Assembly (NCBI GenBank): GCA_963576475.1
Contig: OY754990.1
Span: 16,318,206-16,382,205 of the forward strand
DNA length: 64,000 nucleotides
Direction: 5' to 3'
From: Molanna angustata
Lineage: Eukaryota; Arthropoda; Insecta; Trichoptera; Molannidae
Shown here: piece by piece, positions 21,801 to 31,247 of the stretch
How positions within the stretch are numbered: position 1 is the stretch's first letter
Layout of the letters: the number at the start of each line of letters is the position of its first letter
Made by a program: the position numbers and the translations under genes
The notes under the pieces: generated by a model
What the model was told of the DNA's origin: nothing
The model's database searches: none
Seen by the model: the letters and a program-made list of their open reading frames with translations, nothing else

Positions 21801-22767
21801 GATTAGACCAAGTTCGTAGTTGAATACTTGTTTCTCTCAAATATGGTAACCTATGTGGCCAAATTAACTTTGCTTGTTTTTCTGATATAATTGTATAGGT
21901 TGCTCCTGAATCAATCTCCATACATATTAATTTATTCTCTATCACAATTGGCACTTTTATTGGAGATGTTTGCGTTGATGTTTTAGTAATACAGTATAAA
22001 CTATTTATTTTACTATCATCATACACCTTTATATCATATTTTTCCTTCTTTCTGCGGCACATGTTCTTCAAATGTCCCACTTTCTTACAATTATAACATT
22101 GGGCCTCACAAAATTTACACTTATTTGCCAAATGATTGCCGCCACACCGATAACATTTTAAATGTTTGTAATCTTTAACAGTCACTTTATTGACTAACAT
22201 TGGTTCATCACGTTGATCTGATTGATCTATTTCATTTGTCACATCATTACTTTTATTTATTAACACAATATCTTTATCTGTTTTCTCACAAGATAGAGCT
22301 ATTTCTACTGCCGATGTGTAGTCTAGGTTAGATTTTCTTAATAAAATTTCTTGGGTTTTGGTACACCTTATCCCTCCAACCAGTCTGTCTCTTAACATTG
22401 TTTCTAATTCTTTAAATTTACAGTGTGTACTCATCTTTCTTAATATTGCAATATAATCTGCAATAGATTCATCTTTTTGTTGGTTTCTCTTATGAAATTT
22501 GAATGTTTCTACAATCTCATTGGGTCTTGGATTAAAATGTACATCTAACAAGTTTTTTATTTCCACCAATCTTAATTCTGATGTCAACCTTGGAGATGCT
22601 AAATTCCTCACCAATTCATATAATTCACTTCCACAATATGTCAAAAATAGGGCTTTTTGAACCTTTTCATCACTTATATTATGGGCTATTAAGTAATAAG
22701 AAAATCTTTCAATGTATGTCTCCCAACTTCCTTCCACAACATTAAACTTTTCAAACACTTTTTCCAT
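18874..22767 (-). CDS. gag-pol: Gag-Pol polyprotein, Mag-like Gypsy, intact
   Basis: A 1297-residue polyprotein with Gag and Pol in one frame. Rough order: capsid-like Gag (1-190); two zinc knuckles near 205-235 (the second is canonical, CYNCKKVGHLKNMC; the first, CYRCGGNHLANKC, is one residue short); aspartic protease with DSG near 284 and LLGRNW; reverse transcriptase near 420-620 (LDLEQAYTQV, PFGVKAAPGIFQ, VLLDDIL); RNase H (TCDASPYGVG near 713, TDHKPL near 782); integrase HHCC near 937-975 (HEAHDG to CEVC), then VDFAGPF, SDNGTAF and NGQAERTVQ with the D, D and E residues present. The RT box has Leu where YxDD normally has Tyr. No stop or frameshift, so it may be functional. The start is 17 bp inside the 5' LTR edge. 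Confidence 0.92.
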   Translation of the reverse strand: MEKVFEKFNVVEGSWETYIERFSYYLIAHNISDEKVQKALFLTYCGSELYELVRNLASPRLTSELRLVEIKNLLDVHFNPRPNEIVETFKFHKRNQQKDESIADYIAILRKMSTHCKFKELETMLRDRLVGGIRCTKTQEILLRKSNLDYTSAVEIALSCEKTDKDIVLINKSNDVTNEIDQSDQRDEPMLVNKVTVKDYKHLKCYRCGGNHLANKCKFCEAQCYNCKKVGHLKNMCRRKKEKYDIKVYDDSKINSLYCITKTSTQTSPIKVPIVIENKLICMEIDSGATYTIISEKQAKLIWPHRLPYLRETSIQLRTWSNQQVSLLGEINVDIIFNKKMFNLPLLIATGEGPGLLGRNWFEPLEIRIEGICLSENVYNISQESVTENYQSVFTEGLGEYKGPAVTIKVNPNSKPRFLRHRQLPFALKDRVSNEIDRLVSVGVLEAITYSEWATPIVPVFKSNGGIRLCGDYRSTVNAVTETDTFPLPTINEALAAVSGGKLFTKLDLEQAYTQVTVDEATSKILTLNTHKGLYKVKRLPFGVKAAPGIFQRLMSTLLAGIDGVSVLLDDILIAGSSVKIHNERLDEVLERLKGSGLKLNKSKCIFGSTSVTFLGFVVDYRGVHPDAAKVEAIKNVNEPKSVTELQAFLGLINFYERFIPNKATMLEPLHRLLSKDVKWKWGVKENKAFQEAKETLSSDKTLVHFDLKKQIILTCDASPYGVGAVISHIMNDGTQQPIAMGSRTLSKCERNYAQIDKEAAAIIFGLCKFNQYLYGRKFTICTDHKPLLGIFDPNKQIPNILSPRMLRWTLKLSAYDYQLKYKPGKEIGDADALSRMMIKDVSSDSEEKESIFYDVLLLSETPNTVPYTVKDIAKLTSQDVHLQKIKYWILKGWPDKVPEVYKVYWTKKMELSIMEDCILWGNRVVIPPPIRDTLLTSLHEAHDGMVVTKAIARSYFWWPNIDKDIENMIAACEVCQQVGNMPAKVIHSWVTPTNPWQRVHVDFAGPFRGKIFFILIDAFSKWPEVKIVPTQSSKYVIKNLREIFSQQGIPEVLVSDNGTAFTSEEFKSFVQQNGFRHILSPPYHPASNGQAERTVQSVKKKLQKLPTENIDVYLPRVLFDLRTAPSTVTLKSPAEMLNRRKFRTRFDILHPLSTMERRESDIENNNKVKCTNFQVGEKVWWRNYGRGPKWLKGEIKRVRGPTRYIIDTCLGIVVVRHIDQLKRRVEPRLSIGETSQNRYQESNTSTDQTDRREEPGTSGLQDKQIERGSGIGQALKDEVQRWREILGIPEDAVVSH

Positions 22768-22783
22768 ATTTTCTCGTCGCCAC
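22765..22783 (-). promoter_or_regulatory. Candidate primer-binding site
   Basis: On minus TGGCGACGAGAAAATATGG directly follows the 5' LTR. Its TGG pairs with the CCA end of a tRNA. I cannot identify the tRNA with confidence, and the site runs into the ATG of gag-pol. Confidence 0.5.
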
Positions 22784-22912
22784 TATTATGTTTATTGATT
22801 ATATTAATGATCTCAAGTTTTAAGTGTGAGCCTTTTGACAGCCATGACAGACTGACTCACACATGTAACAATACTCAACACTGAGGGGTACTCTGTGATT
22901 CAATACATAACA
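22784..22912 (-). repeat. 5' LTR of the Mag-like element
   Basis: 129 bp, apparently identical to 18712-18840. As the upstream LTR on minus it should hold the promoter. No strong TATA box is obvious in so short an LTR. Confidence 0.85.
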
Positions 22913-22917
22913 CATAC

Positions 22918-23680
22918 TATCGCTATCGACAGTTGGATCTCATGTGTTTCATGCAACTAGTTTTAACAATCAATATGGCGGCCTTGATATTTTTTTTAAA
23001 GAATAAAAAATATTCATTCATACCATCACGGCATATACTTACTACAATGTGGGGTTACCAGCGACAAGAGTGTTAATTACCTTATGAAAAAGAAACCCAA
23101 CACATGCGTGTATACCCACACACCAGTTTTTTTTTTAATATGAGAAACCAAAATGCCGGCTGTGATTTTTCAAACTGAGTGATATTGCAATTCACATTCA
23201 ACACTTCTAATTGTAATATCTCTAAAAAAATGTATTTCTTGTATGCATGTATGTAAAACACTTCAAATTGTTATATTTTTAAAAAATTGTATTTCTTTTA
23301 TGTATGTAATTGTAATGTAATATGTCATTTCTGTATAAATAATGATAAATAAATAGATTAAAAAATTATGATGCAAAAACCATCTCGGGTGTACGCTGAA
23401 CACATCCCTAAAGTTTTAATTCTTAATCGTAATACATACCATCAAGCTGTTTACCTATTCAGAGTAGGAAAACAGGTCTGACCTCCACAGTGTCCTATCT
23501 TGACATACATATTTTGTATATAAAAAGAAATATCCTAAAATATTCAATAAAATTTGGCTTCAAGGGTGTAAGCTAATAATTGATGCATTAAGATGATATT
23601 TTCAAAGTTTATTATATTTCATTCATATCAGGTTTACTTTGTATCTATATTGTTACATAGATTCTTTTTTTCTTTAATGA
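22918..23680. repeat. Old dispersed repeat flanking the Gypsy element; no gene
   Basis: 22918-22970 continues the target repeat (inverse of 7752-7795). 23045-23130 resembles 3736-3850. 23470-23515 is the inverse of 7880-7930. 23340-23365 has a short AATAAATAGATT tail. These are pieces of one degraded repeat family, with no coding frame. Confidence 0.55.
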
Positions 23681-23749
23681 ATATGTCCTTGTTAAACAAG
23701 TACGTATACATCTTCCTATGTTCCCTAAATTAAGCATAAATGCTTGTGC

Positions 23750-23838
23750 TACAGGTGAACGAAATCAGTCGAGGCAGGATTCGAGCTCGAACCACTGGAT
23801 TACTGGCCCAGCGTACTAACCGCTCTGCCATCCACCCA
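23750..23838 (-). mobile_element. tRNA-headed SINE (minus)
   Basis: On minus GGGTGGATGGCAGAGCGGTT AGTACGC supplies an A-box, and TGGTTCGAGCTCGAATCC a B-box-like arm, at tRNA spacing. TTCGAGC/GCTCGAA pairs locally. The tail continues into TTCGTTCACCTGTAGCAC and the repeat shared with 9605-9665. It is a different SINE family from 6530-6665. Too imperfect to be an active tRNA gene. Confidence 0.55.
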
Positions 23839-24052
23839 TTTTCATTCATTTAAAATAAATAAAAAACTAATATTATGCATAAGATTCCAATAATAAGGAT
23901 TAAAGAAATCAATTTTATATATTTTTAAGAAGAATATTGGTAGATAGGTATATAAAGTGAAACAAATTGTTTTAAAAATGTACAAAAATTGTTTACTGAT
24001 ATAAATCTGTGATATATTATTTATTACAAAAATGTAAATTAAAATAAAATAC

Positions 24053-24780
24053 TGAACTTTCACTCTGAAAATATAAAACTTCAAATTATAAAGTAATAAA
24101 ATTCTCTCCATGGTAATAAGTTATTTAACAAAAATACAAACTTTCACCCTGGAAAATATTAAACTTCAAATTATAAAGTAATAAAATTCTCAACATGGTA
24201 ATAAGTTATTTAACAAAAATACAAACTTTCACCCTGGAAAATATTAAACTTCAAATTATAAAGTAATAAAATTCTCAACATGGTAATAAGTTATTTAACA
24301 AAAATATAAACTTTCACTCTGGAAAATATTAAACTTCAAATTATAAAGTAATAAAATTCTCAACATGGTAATAAGTTATTTAACAAAAATATAAACTTTC
24401 ACTCTGGAAAATACTAAACTTCAAATTATAAAGTAATAAAATTCTCAACATGGTAATAAGTTATTTAACAAAAATATAAACTTTCACTCTGGAAAATATT
24501 AAACTTCAAATTATAAAGTAATAAAATTCTCAACATGGTAATAAGTTATTTAACAAAAATATAAACTTTCACTCTGGAAAATATTAAACTTCAAATTATA
24601 AAGTAATAAAATTCTCAACATGGTAATAAGTTATTTAACAAAAATATAAACTTTCACTCTGGAAAATAAAAAACTTGAAACTATAAAGTAATAAACTTTT
24701 CAACATGGTTATTTAACAAAAAGTTATTTATAAAAAATAAGTTATTTAACAAAAATATGAACTTTCACTCTGGAAAGGAT
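24053..24780. repeat. 85-bp minisatellite, about eight copies
   Basis: CAACATGGTAATAAGTTATT recurs at exact 85-bp steps (24109, 24194, 24279, 24364, 24449, 24534, 24619, 24704). Each unit also holds AACTTTCACTCTGGAAAATA and TTCAAATTATAAAGTAATAA. The inner copies are nearly identical, the last ones shortened. A stray partial unit occurs at 24856-24892. The minus frame at 23842-24111 is an artefact. Confidence 0.9.
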
Positions 24781-24946
24781 ACAACATAATTGTAATATAA
24801 AATTGACGAGTTCAAGTACCCGACCTAGGGTCTATGGACGATAAACAACAATAAACATAAAATTATAAAGTAAAAAATTTCTCAACATGGTAAATTTCAG
24901 CCAACATAAGGTATTTAGTAAAAACATACTTATTTAAACCTCGTCA

Positions 24947-25138
24947 GGGGGGCAAGTCCGGTCAGAGCGTAAATGAAAACTCTCCATGGTAACCTATACC
25001 AAGGAAATATGGAGGTACCTCCATACCTTATGAAGGTCTCTGACATTAAGATATTAGACACCTCCATAAGAAAAGATACTCCTTGGTATGGGTAATATCC
25101 GAGTTTTCCTTCCACGGGTTTGATCAGACTTGCCCCCC
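24947..25138. mobile_element. Palindromic MITE, GGGGGGCAAGTC termini (copy 2)
   Basis: Starts GGGGGGCAAGTCCGGTCA and ends TGATCAGACTTGCCCCCC. The arms stay complementary inward (GAAAACTC, ATACCAAGGA, ATGGAGG), forming a hairpin of nearly full length. Same terminal family as 10315-10495. No open frame of significance. Confidence 0.75.
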
Positions 25139-25191
25139 AGAACTGAGTTAATACCGAGTTGTAAATTAAATAACACTATTTTATTTTTACA

Positions 25192-25585
25192 TAATACCCC
25201 GTATTCAGTAACTATTGAAACTAAAATAAGACCGTACCTACTTAAATTGCAGATTTTCGGTCTAATTTCAGCATTATAAAGTATCAACATGGACTAAATA
25301 GAATAGGAAAGTACTTATTTTGGCCGGAATGTTCTTAAAAAGTTACTGAAGTAGACGTATTTTGAATAATTATGAAAATAATGAAAATTTCATTATTTTG
25401 ATAATTATTAATAATACGCCTAATTTAGTAACTTTTAAAGAACGTTCCGGCCAAAATAGGTATTTTCCTATTCCATTTTGTCCAAGTTAATATTTTATAA
25501 CTCTGAAATAAGACCGTAAATCTTAAATCTGCAATTTAAGTACGGTCTTATTTTAGTTTCAATACTTACTGAATACGGGGTATTA
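25192..25585. mobile_element. 394-bp fold-back MITE
   Basis: One long imperfect palindrome. It begins TAATACCCCGTATTCAGTAA and ends CTGAATACGGGGTATTA. The arms (about 190 bp each) also share AAACTAAAATAAGACCGTAC, GGAATAGGAAA and TTTTGGCCGGAA. The centre is near AATGAAAATTTCATT. A TA target duplication at the ends is possible (TA|ATACCCC...GGGGTAT|TA). Non-coding. Confidence 0.85.
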
Positions 25586-25589
25586 AGTC

Positions 25590-26390
25590 CATTGCGATGG
25601 ACATTGGGTCTCAAGTAACGTAAAAATTTTGACTATAAAAGGAGTCCATTACGCGTCAAATCATCCAGCCTTGTCACCCATGGTCTCAGATTTTGGTGAT
25701 ATTTTTTTATTTGTTCCTTTTAACATCCTTATTTAACAATGCAAAATATTATTTTGATATCTTGTATACTTTTTGAGATATATTTTTTTGAAATTGGTTA
25801 AAAAATGACCCGAGGGCTATTTCCGAGGCCTTGCATTTTTGTGATATCATAGTATAAAAACGTCATAACTTTTTCAATTTTTAATGTATCTCAATAATTT
25901 TTATTAACATTCTAATAAATAAATGCAGATTTATGTAAAAATACAATTATTCATTAAAATCTTATACATTTTACATAACATAATGTTAAACTTGTGTTTT
26001 CCAGTTGTTTTTTTGCAAAAAATATTACATTCAAGAATTCAAATATCTCCAATAGGACAGCAAATATCAAAGCCATACAACATTTTTTTTATTCAAAATA
26101 CTATAAAGTTTATCAATGAATAAAAAAAAATCATGGCTTTTTCAGTGACAATGTTAAAAATGTGACTTAGAATGTGAGTTCCTACTACTCTGAAATGCTT
26201 AAAAAAATAATTATTTATCAATTAAAAAATACAAACGAATATATTATGTTTTTCCCGAGTTGAGGGACATAGGGACAGCGACTTGGTGAGCAGGGAACCC
26301 GAGCAGTATTGGATTGAAACGAATCAGGACAGAGAATATAGGACAATAAGGTATTAGAGTAATATATAAAAACAAGATTAAAGACAATTA
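25590..26390. other. No gene seen
   Basis: AT-rich. A slightly GC-richer stretch at 26250-26330 (CGAGTTGAGGGACATAGGGA) sits downstream of the ORF1 relic on minus and may be that LINE's spacer. Nothing else supported. Confidence 0.35.
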
Positions 26391-26397
26391 AACTTAA

Positions 26398-26697
26398 ATG
26401 ATAAAAATATTCATCAATTGTTTTATCTTCTGTAAATCATCCTCACTTCTGATTAAAAAAGCTTGACAAGTTTCATTCTGTCTCACAAGCACTTTATGAT
26501 TATTAACCCACACAAACTTGTAGCCCTTCTCCTTAGCTCTTAATTTAGCCTTGGATAAGAGAAGTTTTCTTGTCACCGTCAAATGCTCGTTTATAAACAC
26601 ATTGGTATCATTTCCGCTCCAACCGAGATCAGCCGTTGTCGGTCTTCGATATTTTTTTGCAAATGATAGGAACTCCTCCTTCCGTGCGCGACGGGCA
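26398..26697 (-). pseudogene. LINE ORF1 C-terminal fragment
   Basis: Minus frame open from about 26697: RRARKEEFLSFAKKYRRPTT, then FINEHLTVTRKLLLSKAKL, GYKFVWVNNHKVLVRQNETC and LIRSEDDLQKIKQ before the stop. This is the C-terminal domain of CR1/Jockey-type ORF1 proteins. The same motif order occurs in the full ORF1 at 52917-53924 (IYLNEHLTSYNK, YEFVWTRKCRIFVRKN, ERDLQRIT). The N-terminal zinc finger and coiled coil are missing. Confidence 0.7.
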
Positions 26698-26849
26698 AAT
26701 TTGATTTATTTTATTACAGTTTACAATATGAATTTACAATAGGTATAATTATATTAACAGGATATAAACCTTTTAAGAGTTCTTTTAAATAGTTTAAACT
26801 AAGTACATAGATTATTTAACAATTGCACAATATTTTTTTTTAACACAGG

Positions 26850-28405
26850 TAAATGGTAAAAAACCGAAAGGGTGGTATTCAATCAATTCAATGCATGGCT
26901 CCTTTCAAATTCTCTTCTTGATCCAGTTCAATCTGGTTTCAAAACCGGCCATAGCACTACAACTGTCCTAGTCAAGATTACGGATGATATTAGACGAGCA
27001 ATGAATGTCAAAAAACTTACAATTCTTTCACTACTCGACTTCAGTAGCGCGTTTAATTCCGTGGATTTTGACATTCTACTTGCTATTCTTTCTTCACTCA
27101 ACATAACTCAACCTGTGTTGGATTGGTTTTCTAGTTATCTGAGCAATCGGAAACAGTGCATCAAGATCACCGATAATACTTCTGAATTTGCCACTTTGTT
27201 GTCTGGTGTGCCACAAGGTGGAGTTTTATCCCCACTGTTATTTTCCATATTTATTAACTCTATTACTAAATACCTTAAATGTCAGTATAATTTTTTTGCA
27301 GATGACCTTCAGTTATATATTCATTTCAATCCCTTGGATATTGCCAATGCTACCCTTTCTATGAATGAAGATCTTAATTTTATCTCTTCCTGGTCATCAG
27401 AGCATGGTCTCCTTATTAACCCTTCAAAATCTCAAGCGATTGTTATTGGTAGTCCTCGTCTGCTGTCCTCCCTTAAAAATGTGCAACTCCCATCTCTGTA
27501 TATCAATAATCAATGTATTCCTTATACCAAGGTCGTGAAGGACCTTGGGGTCTACATCGATAATAACTTATCCTGGCATGAACAGATCTCACATGTCAGC
27601 AAATCCACTTACTTTGCCATACACTCACTTAATAAACTCAAGAATTTCCTTCCACTTCACTGTAAAATAACCTCAGCTCAATCACTTCTCCTACCGTTGC
27701 TTGACTATGCTGATGTTAGCTACTTGGATGCAAACGAGGAACATCTCAACAAACTTGAACGCCTTCAAAATGTTTGCATCCGTTTTATCTTTGGACTAAA
27801 AAAATCGTCCATATTTCGCATTACCGTAATCTTCTTCATTGGCCCAAGATACGACAACGACGTAATATACATATCTTGTCATTGCTATACAATGTCCTTT
27901 TTAATACAAATTTACCTCAGTATCTCAAAGATAAATTCACTTATCTTTCAAGCCACGGGCGTCCACTTCGATCTGCTGAACGTGCTTTACTATCTATCCC
28001 TATTCATAGTTCTGATTTTTTAAGCTCTTCATTTGAAGTACATTCAGCTAGACTATGGAACAGCCTAAATCCTGATATTACGTCGTCTATCTCATTAAAC
28101 ATCTTCAAGAAAAGGCTAAAGCAAAAATATTTATCTGACAACACCTGATTACATCTTCCTTTCCTTATCCTTTAGTTTTCCTATCATTGCTATGAATTGT
28201 TCTTTTATGCTATCTTCTTTGTTTTTTTTTTTACTTTTCTTCTACTGTATTTATTTTGTAATATGATTAACTGATTGCCATAGTACACATTGTTTTGTAT
28301 ACTTAACATTTACTCTGGTTGGTTGGAAGAAATTGCCATTAGGCAATAAGCCCGCCAGTGTACTAATTGTATGTACAAAGATTCAAATAAATAAATAAAT
28401 TAAAA
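26850..28405 (+). mobile_element. 5'-truncated CR1/Jockey-type LINE
   Basis: Begins inside the RT domain and ends with a defined 3' UTR: AATTGCCATTAGGCAATAAG, then CCCGCCAGTGTACTAATTG, then an AAATAAATAAATAAAT tail at 28387-28402. This 3' signature recurs in other copies in the window (4075-4165, 57945-58030, weaker at 2150 and 3325). No endonuclease or ORF1, as expected of 5' truncation. Confidence 0.85.
26872..28148 (+). pseudogene. LINE reverse transcriptase, truncated and frameshifted
   Basis: RNA-dependent DNA polymerase domain of ORF2. Visible in order: QSGFKTGHSTTTVLV, LLDFSSAFNSVDFDIL, GVPQGGVLSPLLFSIF, the catalytic FFADDLQLY, then INPSKSQAIVIG and DLGVYIDNNLSWHEQI (thumb). Near 27790 the frame shifts. 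The neighbouring frame completes the C-terminus (LWTKKIVHISHYRNLLHWP, SARLWNSLNPDIT, IFKKRLKQKYLSDNT) to a stop at 28146-28148. The Asp residues of the active site are intact. The protein is dead because of truncation and one frameshift. Confidence 0.85.
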
Positions 28406-28695
28406 TATAAAAAAGATAAAAAGAAAAGAGTTGGGAAGAGTAGATATATTAACCATTTAGCCATTCGCATCCGCAACAAAAAAAAAACGAGCTAACACTG
28501 ACCGACCAGTCAGTATTGTGTTCACTAGTCAGTATAATATACAGTTTACATTTTTTTTTTTTTGGCGAGATGACTCCTATTGAATGGGTCTTACGGCCAG
28601 TTTCAAGTTAATAGATAATATCTTCTCTTTGTTTGGTTAACAATAAAAAACAATAAAATGAAAAAAATAAATACTACACATAAAGATATATTAAA

Positions 28696-31230
28696 TCAAA
28701 TCTTGATGTCGTTTCTTTTGACGAAGTTTAATATTAAGTTAAAAATTAAATCTTTATTACTGCTATGCAGCAAGGTCAGAATGTTCACTGGCAGTGGGAT
28801 CTTATATTTTGATAGAGATTGGTAAAGTGATGGGGATTGGGAGTTAAGAGGACAAGAAAAGAAGATATGGTCCAAGTCTCCCACTTCCTCACCACATTCG
28901 CAAGCTGGAGAATCTTTTATCTTAATTTTATATAAATGAGCAGGTGTACAACAGTGACCTATTCTCATTCTGTTTATCACCGTTATCTCCCTCCTATTGC
29001 GCAAAACAGAAGTGTACCATGGCTTGACTGGAATACTTGGTTGAATTGAACCATATCTCCTTCCCCTGGTGAGGGAAGATGTGGACCAAAGTTTGGTCCA
29101 TTCAGAGGTGAGGAAAGATTTAGTTAAAGGGAGAAGATCGGTTATGAAATTATTACTATAGGAAGAAGCAGAACCCCGCTGCACAGCAGATTTTGCCAAT
29201 TCGTCAGCCGTCTCATTTCCCTGGATTCCCCTGTGACCTGGGATCCAACCCAAAACGACATCAAGATTTTCAACCTTTAAAGAATACAACATATGACGAA
29301 TATCAAGGGTTATAGAATTAAAAGGATGGAGAAAAGGATTAGCGGAGACTGTTTGAAGGGTACTTCTAGAATCAGAAAGAACTAAGGATTTGGACAGATT
29401 TAGTGTGTGAATTACTCGTAATGCTTCCAGAATTGCGATACTCTCACCAGTATAAACAGAGGTAAATGTTGGAAGTTTAAATTGTTTAGTAATTTTCTCG
29501 TTTTTGTAATATACTGCAGCCCCAGTATGACCGTCATCGTCAGTTCTAGAAGCATCCGTAAACAACAGGTTCCAATCACTCCAATTTGAGTCAATTTCGT
29601 TCTGGAATAACTGGTCACTGTTACAAGAAGTCTTGTTTGGTCCAAGAGAATATATAATATTAGGGCAATACATTAGAATTTCATATGGTACAGAAAATAT
29701 TGGAATTGATATAAACCGCTGTATCTGATTGGGATGTTCTGTAAGTCTACGATAACTTTTGACTATTAATGGTAAATTATTGCGAAGTGAAAGGGGTGTA
29801 TGAATATTTAAAAGGGAGTGTACTTTAGATATAACAGGGTGAGTAGAGAGCCTAGCAGCTTTGTATAGGTAACGATCTGAAAGAAATTGTCTACGAAGAT
29901 CAAGGGGTGGTTCAACATTTTCAACTTGAAGAGCATTAGTTGGAGATGACTTCATGGTTCCGGAAATAATTCGGAGGGCATTGAATTGAATTTTATCTAA
30001 TTTACGAAGGTACGACTTCGCTGCAGTACCAAATAAAAACGAACCATAATCTATGCGGCTGCGAATAATAGCATTGTAGAGCAGTTTTAGTGTAGAAGGG
30101 TGGGATCCCCACCACACCCCGGCAACAGCACGTAAAATGTTAAGATGTTTTTGACATTTGGAGGAAACCAAGTCAATATGGGTTGCCCAAGTAAGTTTTG
30201 AGTCAAAGGTTAAACCCAAGAATTTAAATGATGTTTGAATTGGAATTGAGGACTGCTGATAAATGATGGAGACCACAGGGGGAATATGTTTTCTCGAAAA
30301 CACCACAACAGAGCTTTTGGAGGGAGAGATTTGCAGACCGTGTCTGGATAACCACTGCCCGAGTCCAGCCAGTGATGTATTCAAGATTTGTTCTGAGATA
30401 TGCACAAATTTATTCAAAACATATATTACAATATCATCAGCATAAGAAAGGATACAAGCCTTGGGGGATATAGAAATGGACAAGTCATACGTGTATATAT
30501 TGTAAAGAAGAGGACTAAGGACTGATCCTTGAGGGAGTCCCTTCCAAATTGACCTGGAATATGAAATACCATCTACCACAACTATGATAGAACGAGATGC
30601 TAGGAAATTAAAAATGAGGTAAGTTAATTTAGATGGTATTTTAAGGTGCAACATTTTTCCTTTTAAGATAGAAAGTACAACATTATCATAAGCAGACGAC
30701 ACGTCGAGGAAAGCAGCAATTAAAGGGGAGCGTTGGGAGAATGAAATGTGGATATCAGAAGTTAACATACTGAGATTGTCCATAGTACTTTTACCCTTTC
30801 TAAATCCAAATTGATGTTTATCAAAGATATTATGATGTTCACAATACCATTCTAGACGATTTTTCACAATATGTTCCATAATTTTCAACAAACATGATGA
30901 CAAAGCGATGGGGCGGTTGGAATCCCCTAGAGAAGGGTCTTTATTAGATTTTAGTATTGGGATGATTAGCTGAGTTTTCCAATTTTCAGGTACCTTGCCT
31001 GAATCAAAGATCAAATTTAAAATAGACAAGAAGTAACTTCGAGTGTGAGGTTTTGTGTATTGAATAAATGAATAAGGGATTCCATCTTGACCAGGGGAAG
31101 AATTTTTGACACTTCTGAGAACCAGGTTAAGTTCTTCTAATGTGAACGGAGAATCTAGTTGTTGGGTATGATTGGGAAGGTAATATGAATATGGAAGGTC
31201 TTCATTCCGTGGAACGAAGGATGGGGCCAA
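28696..31230 (-). pseudogene. I-clade ORF2: reverse transcriptase and RNase H
   Basis: 844 open codons. RT: SSPGQDGIPYSF near 42, QFGFRKGKSTMDNLSML, AFLDVSSAYDNV, GLPQGSVLSPLLYN, and YADD near 265. RNase H from about 555: FTDASRTDDDG, TGESIAILEALR, LSDSRSTLQT and GHRGIQGNETADELAK, with the D-E-D residues visible. A C-terminal CCHC-like motif (CECGEEVGDLDHIFFSC) is typical of the family. The upstream frame at 31248-32459 encodes the preceding segment; SAESWLNSFISKLAPSF spans the junction in this frame, showing a small indel near 31255 rather than a true start at 31230. Confidence 0.88.
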
Positions 31231-31247
31231 TTTAGAGATAAAAGAGT

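Larger units (their letters stand above)
18712..22912 (-). mobile_element. Complete Mag-like Ty3/Gypsy retrotransposon, 4.2 kb
   Basis: Two directly repeated LTRs bound one uninterrupted gag-pol ORF on minus. CATAC at 18707-18711 and 22913-22917 is a 5-bp target duplication. The flanks form one repeat whose uninterrupted copy is at 7752-7830. A purine tract (GGGGGGTGAAAGA on minus) abuts the 3' LTR at 18841-18853. TGGCGACGAGAAAATATGG follows the 5' LTR on minus and is the likely primer-binding site, overlapping the start codon region. The LTRs look identical, so insertion is recent. The element has no env. The Mag-like assignment is by overall motif style and compact single-ORF layout; a tree is needed. 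Confidence 0.9.

Noticed and set aside
24053..24780. Regular repeats that superficially resemble a CRISPR array
   Set aside because: The whole 85-bp unit is conserved, with no unique spacers; it is a minisatellite in eukaryotic DNA.
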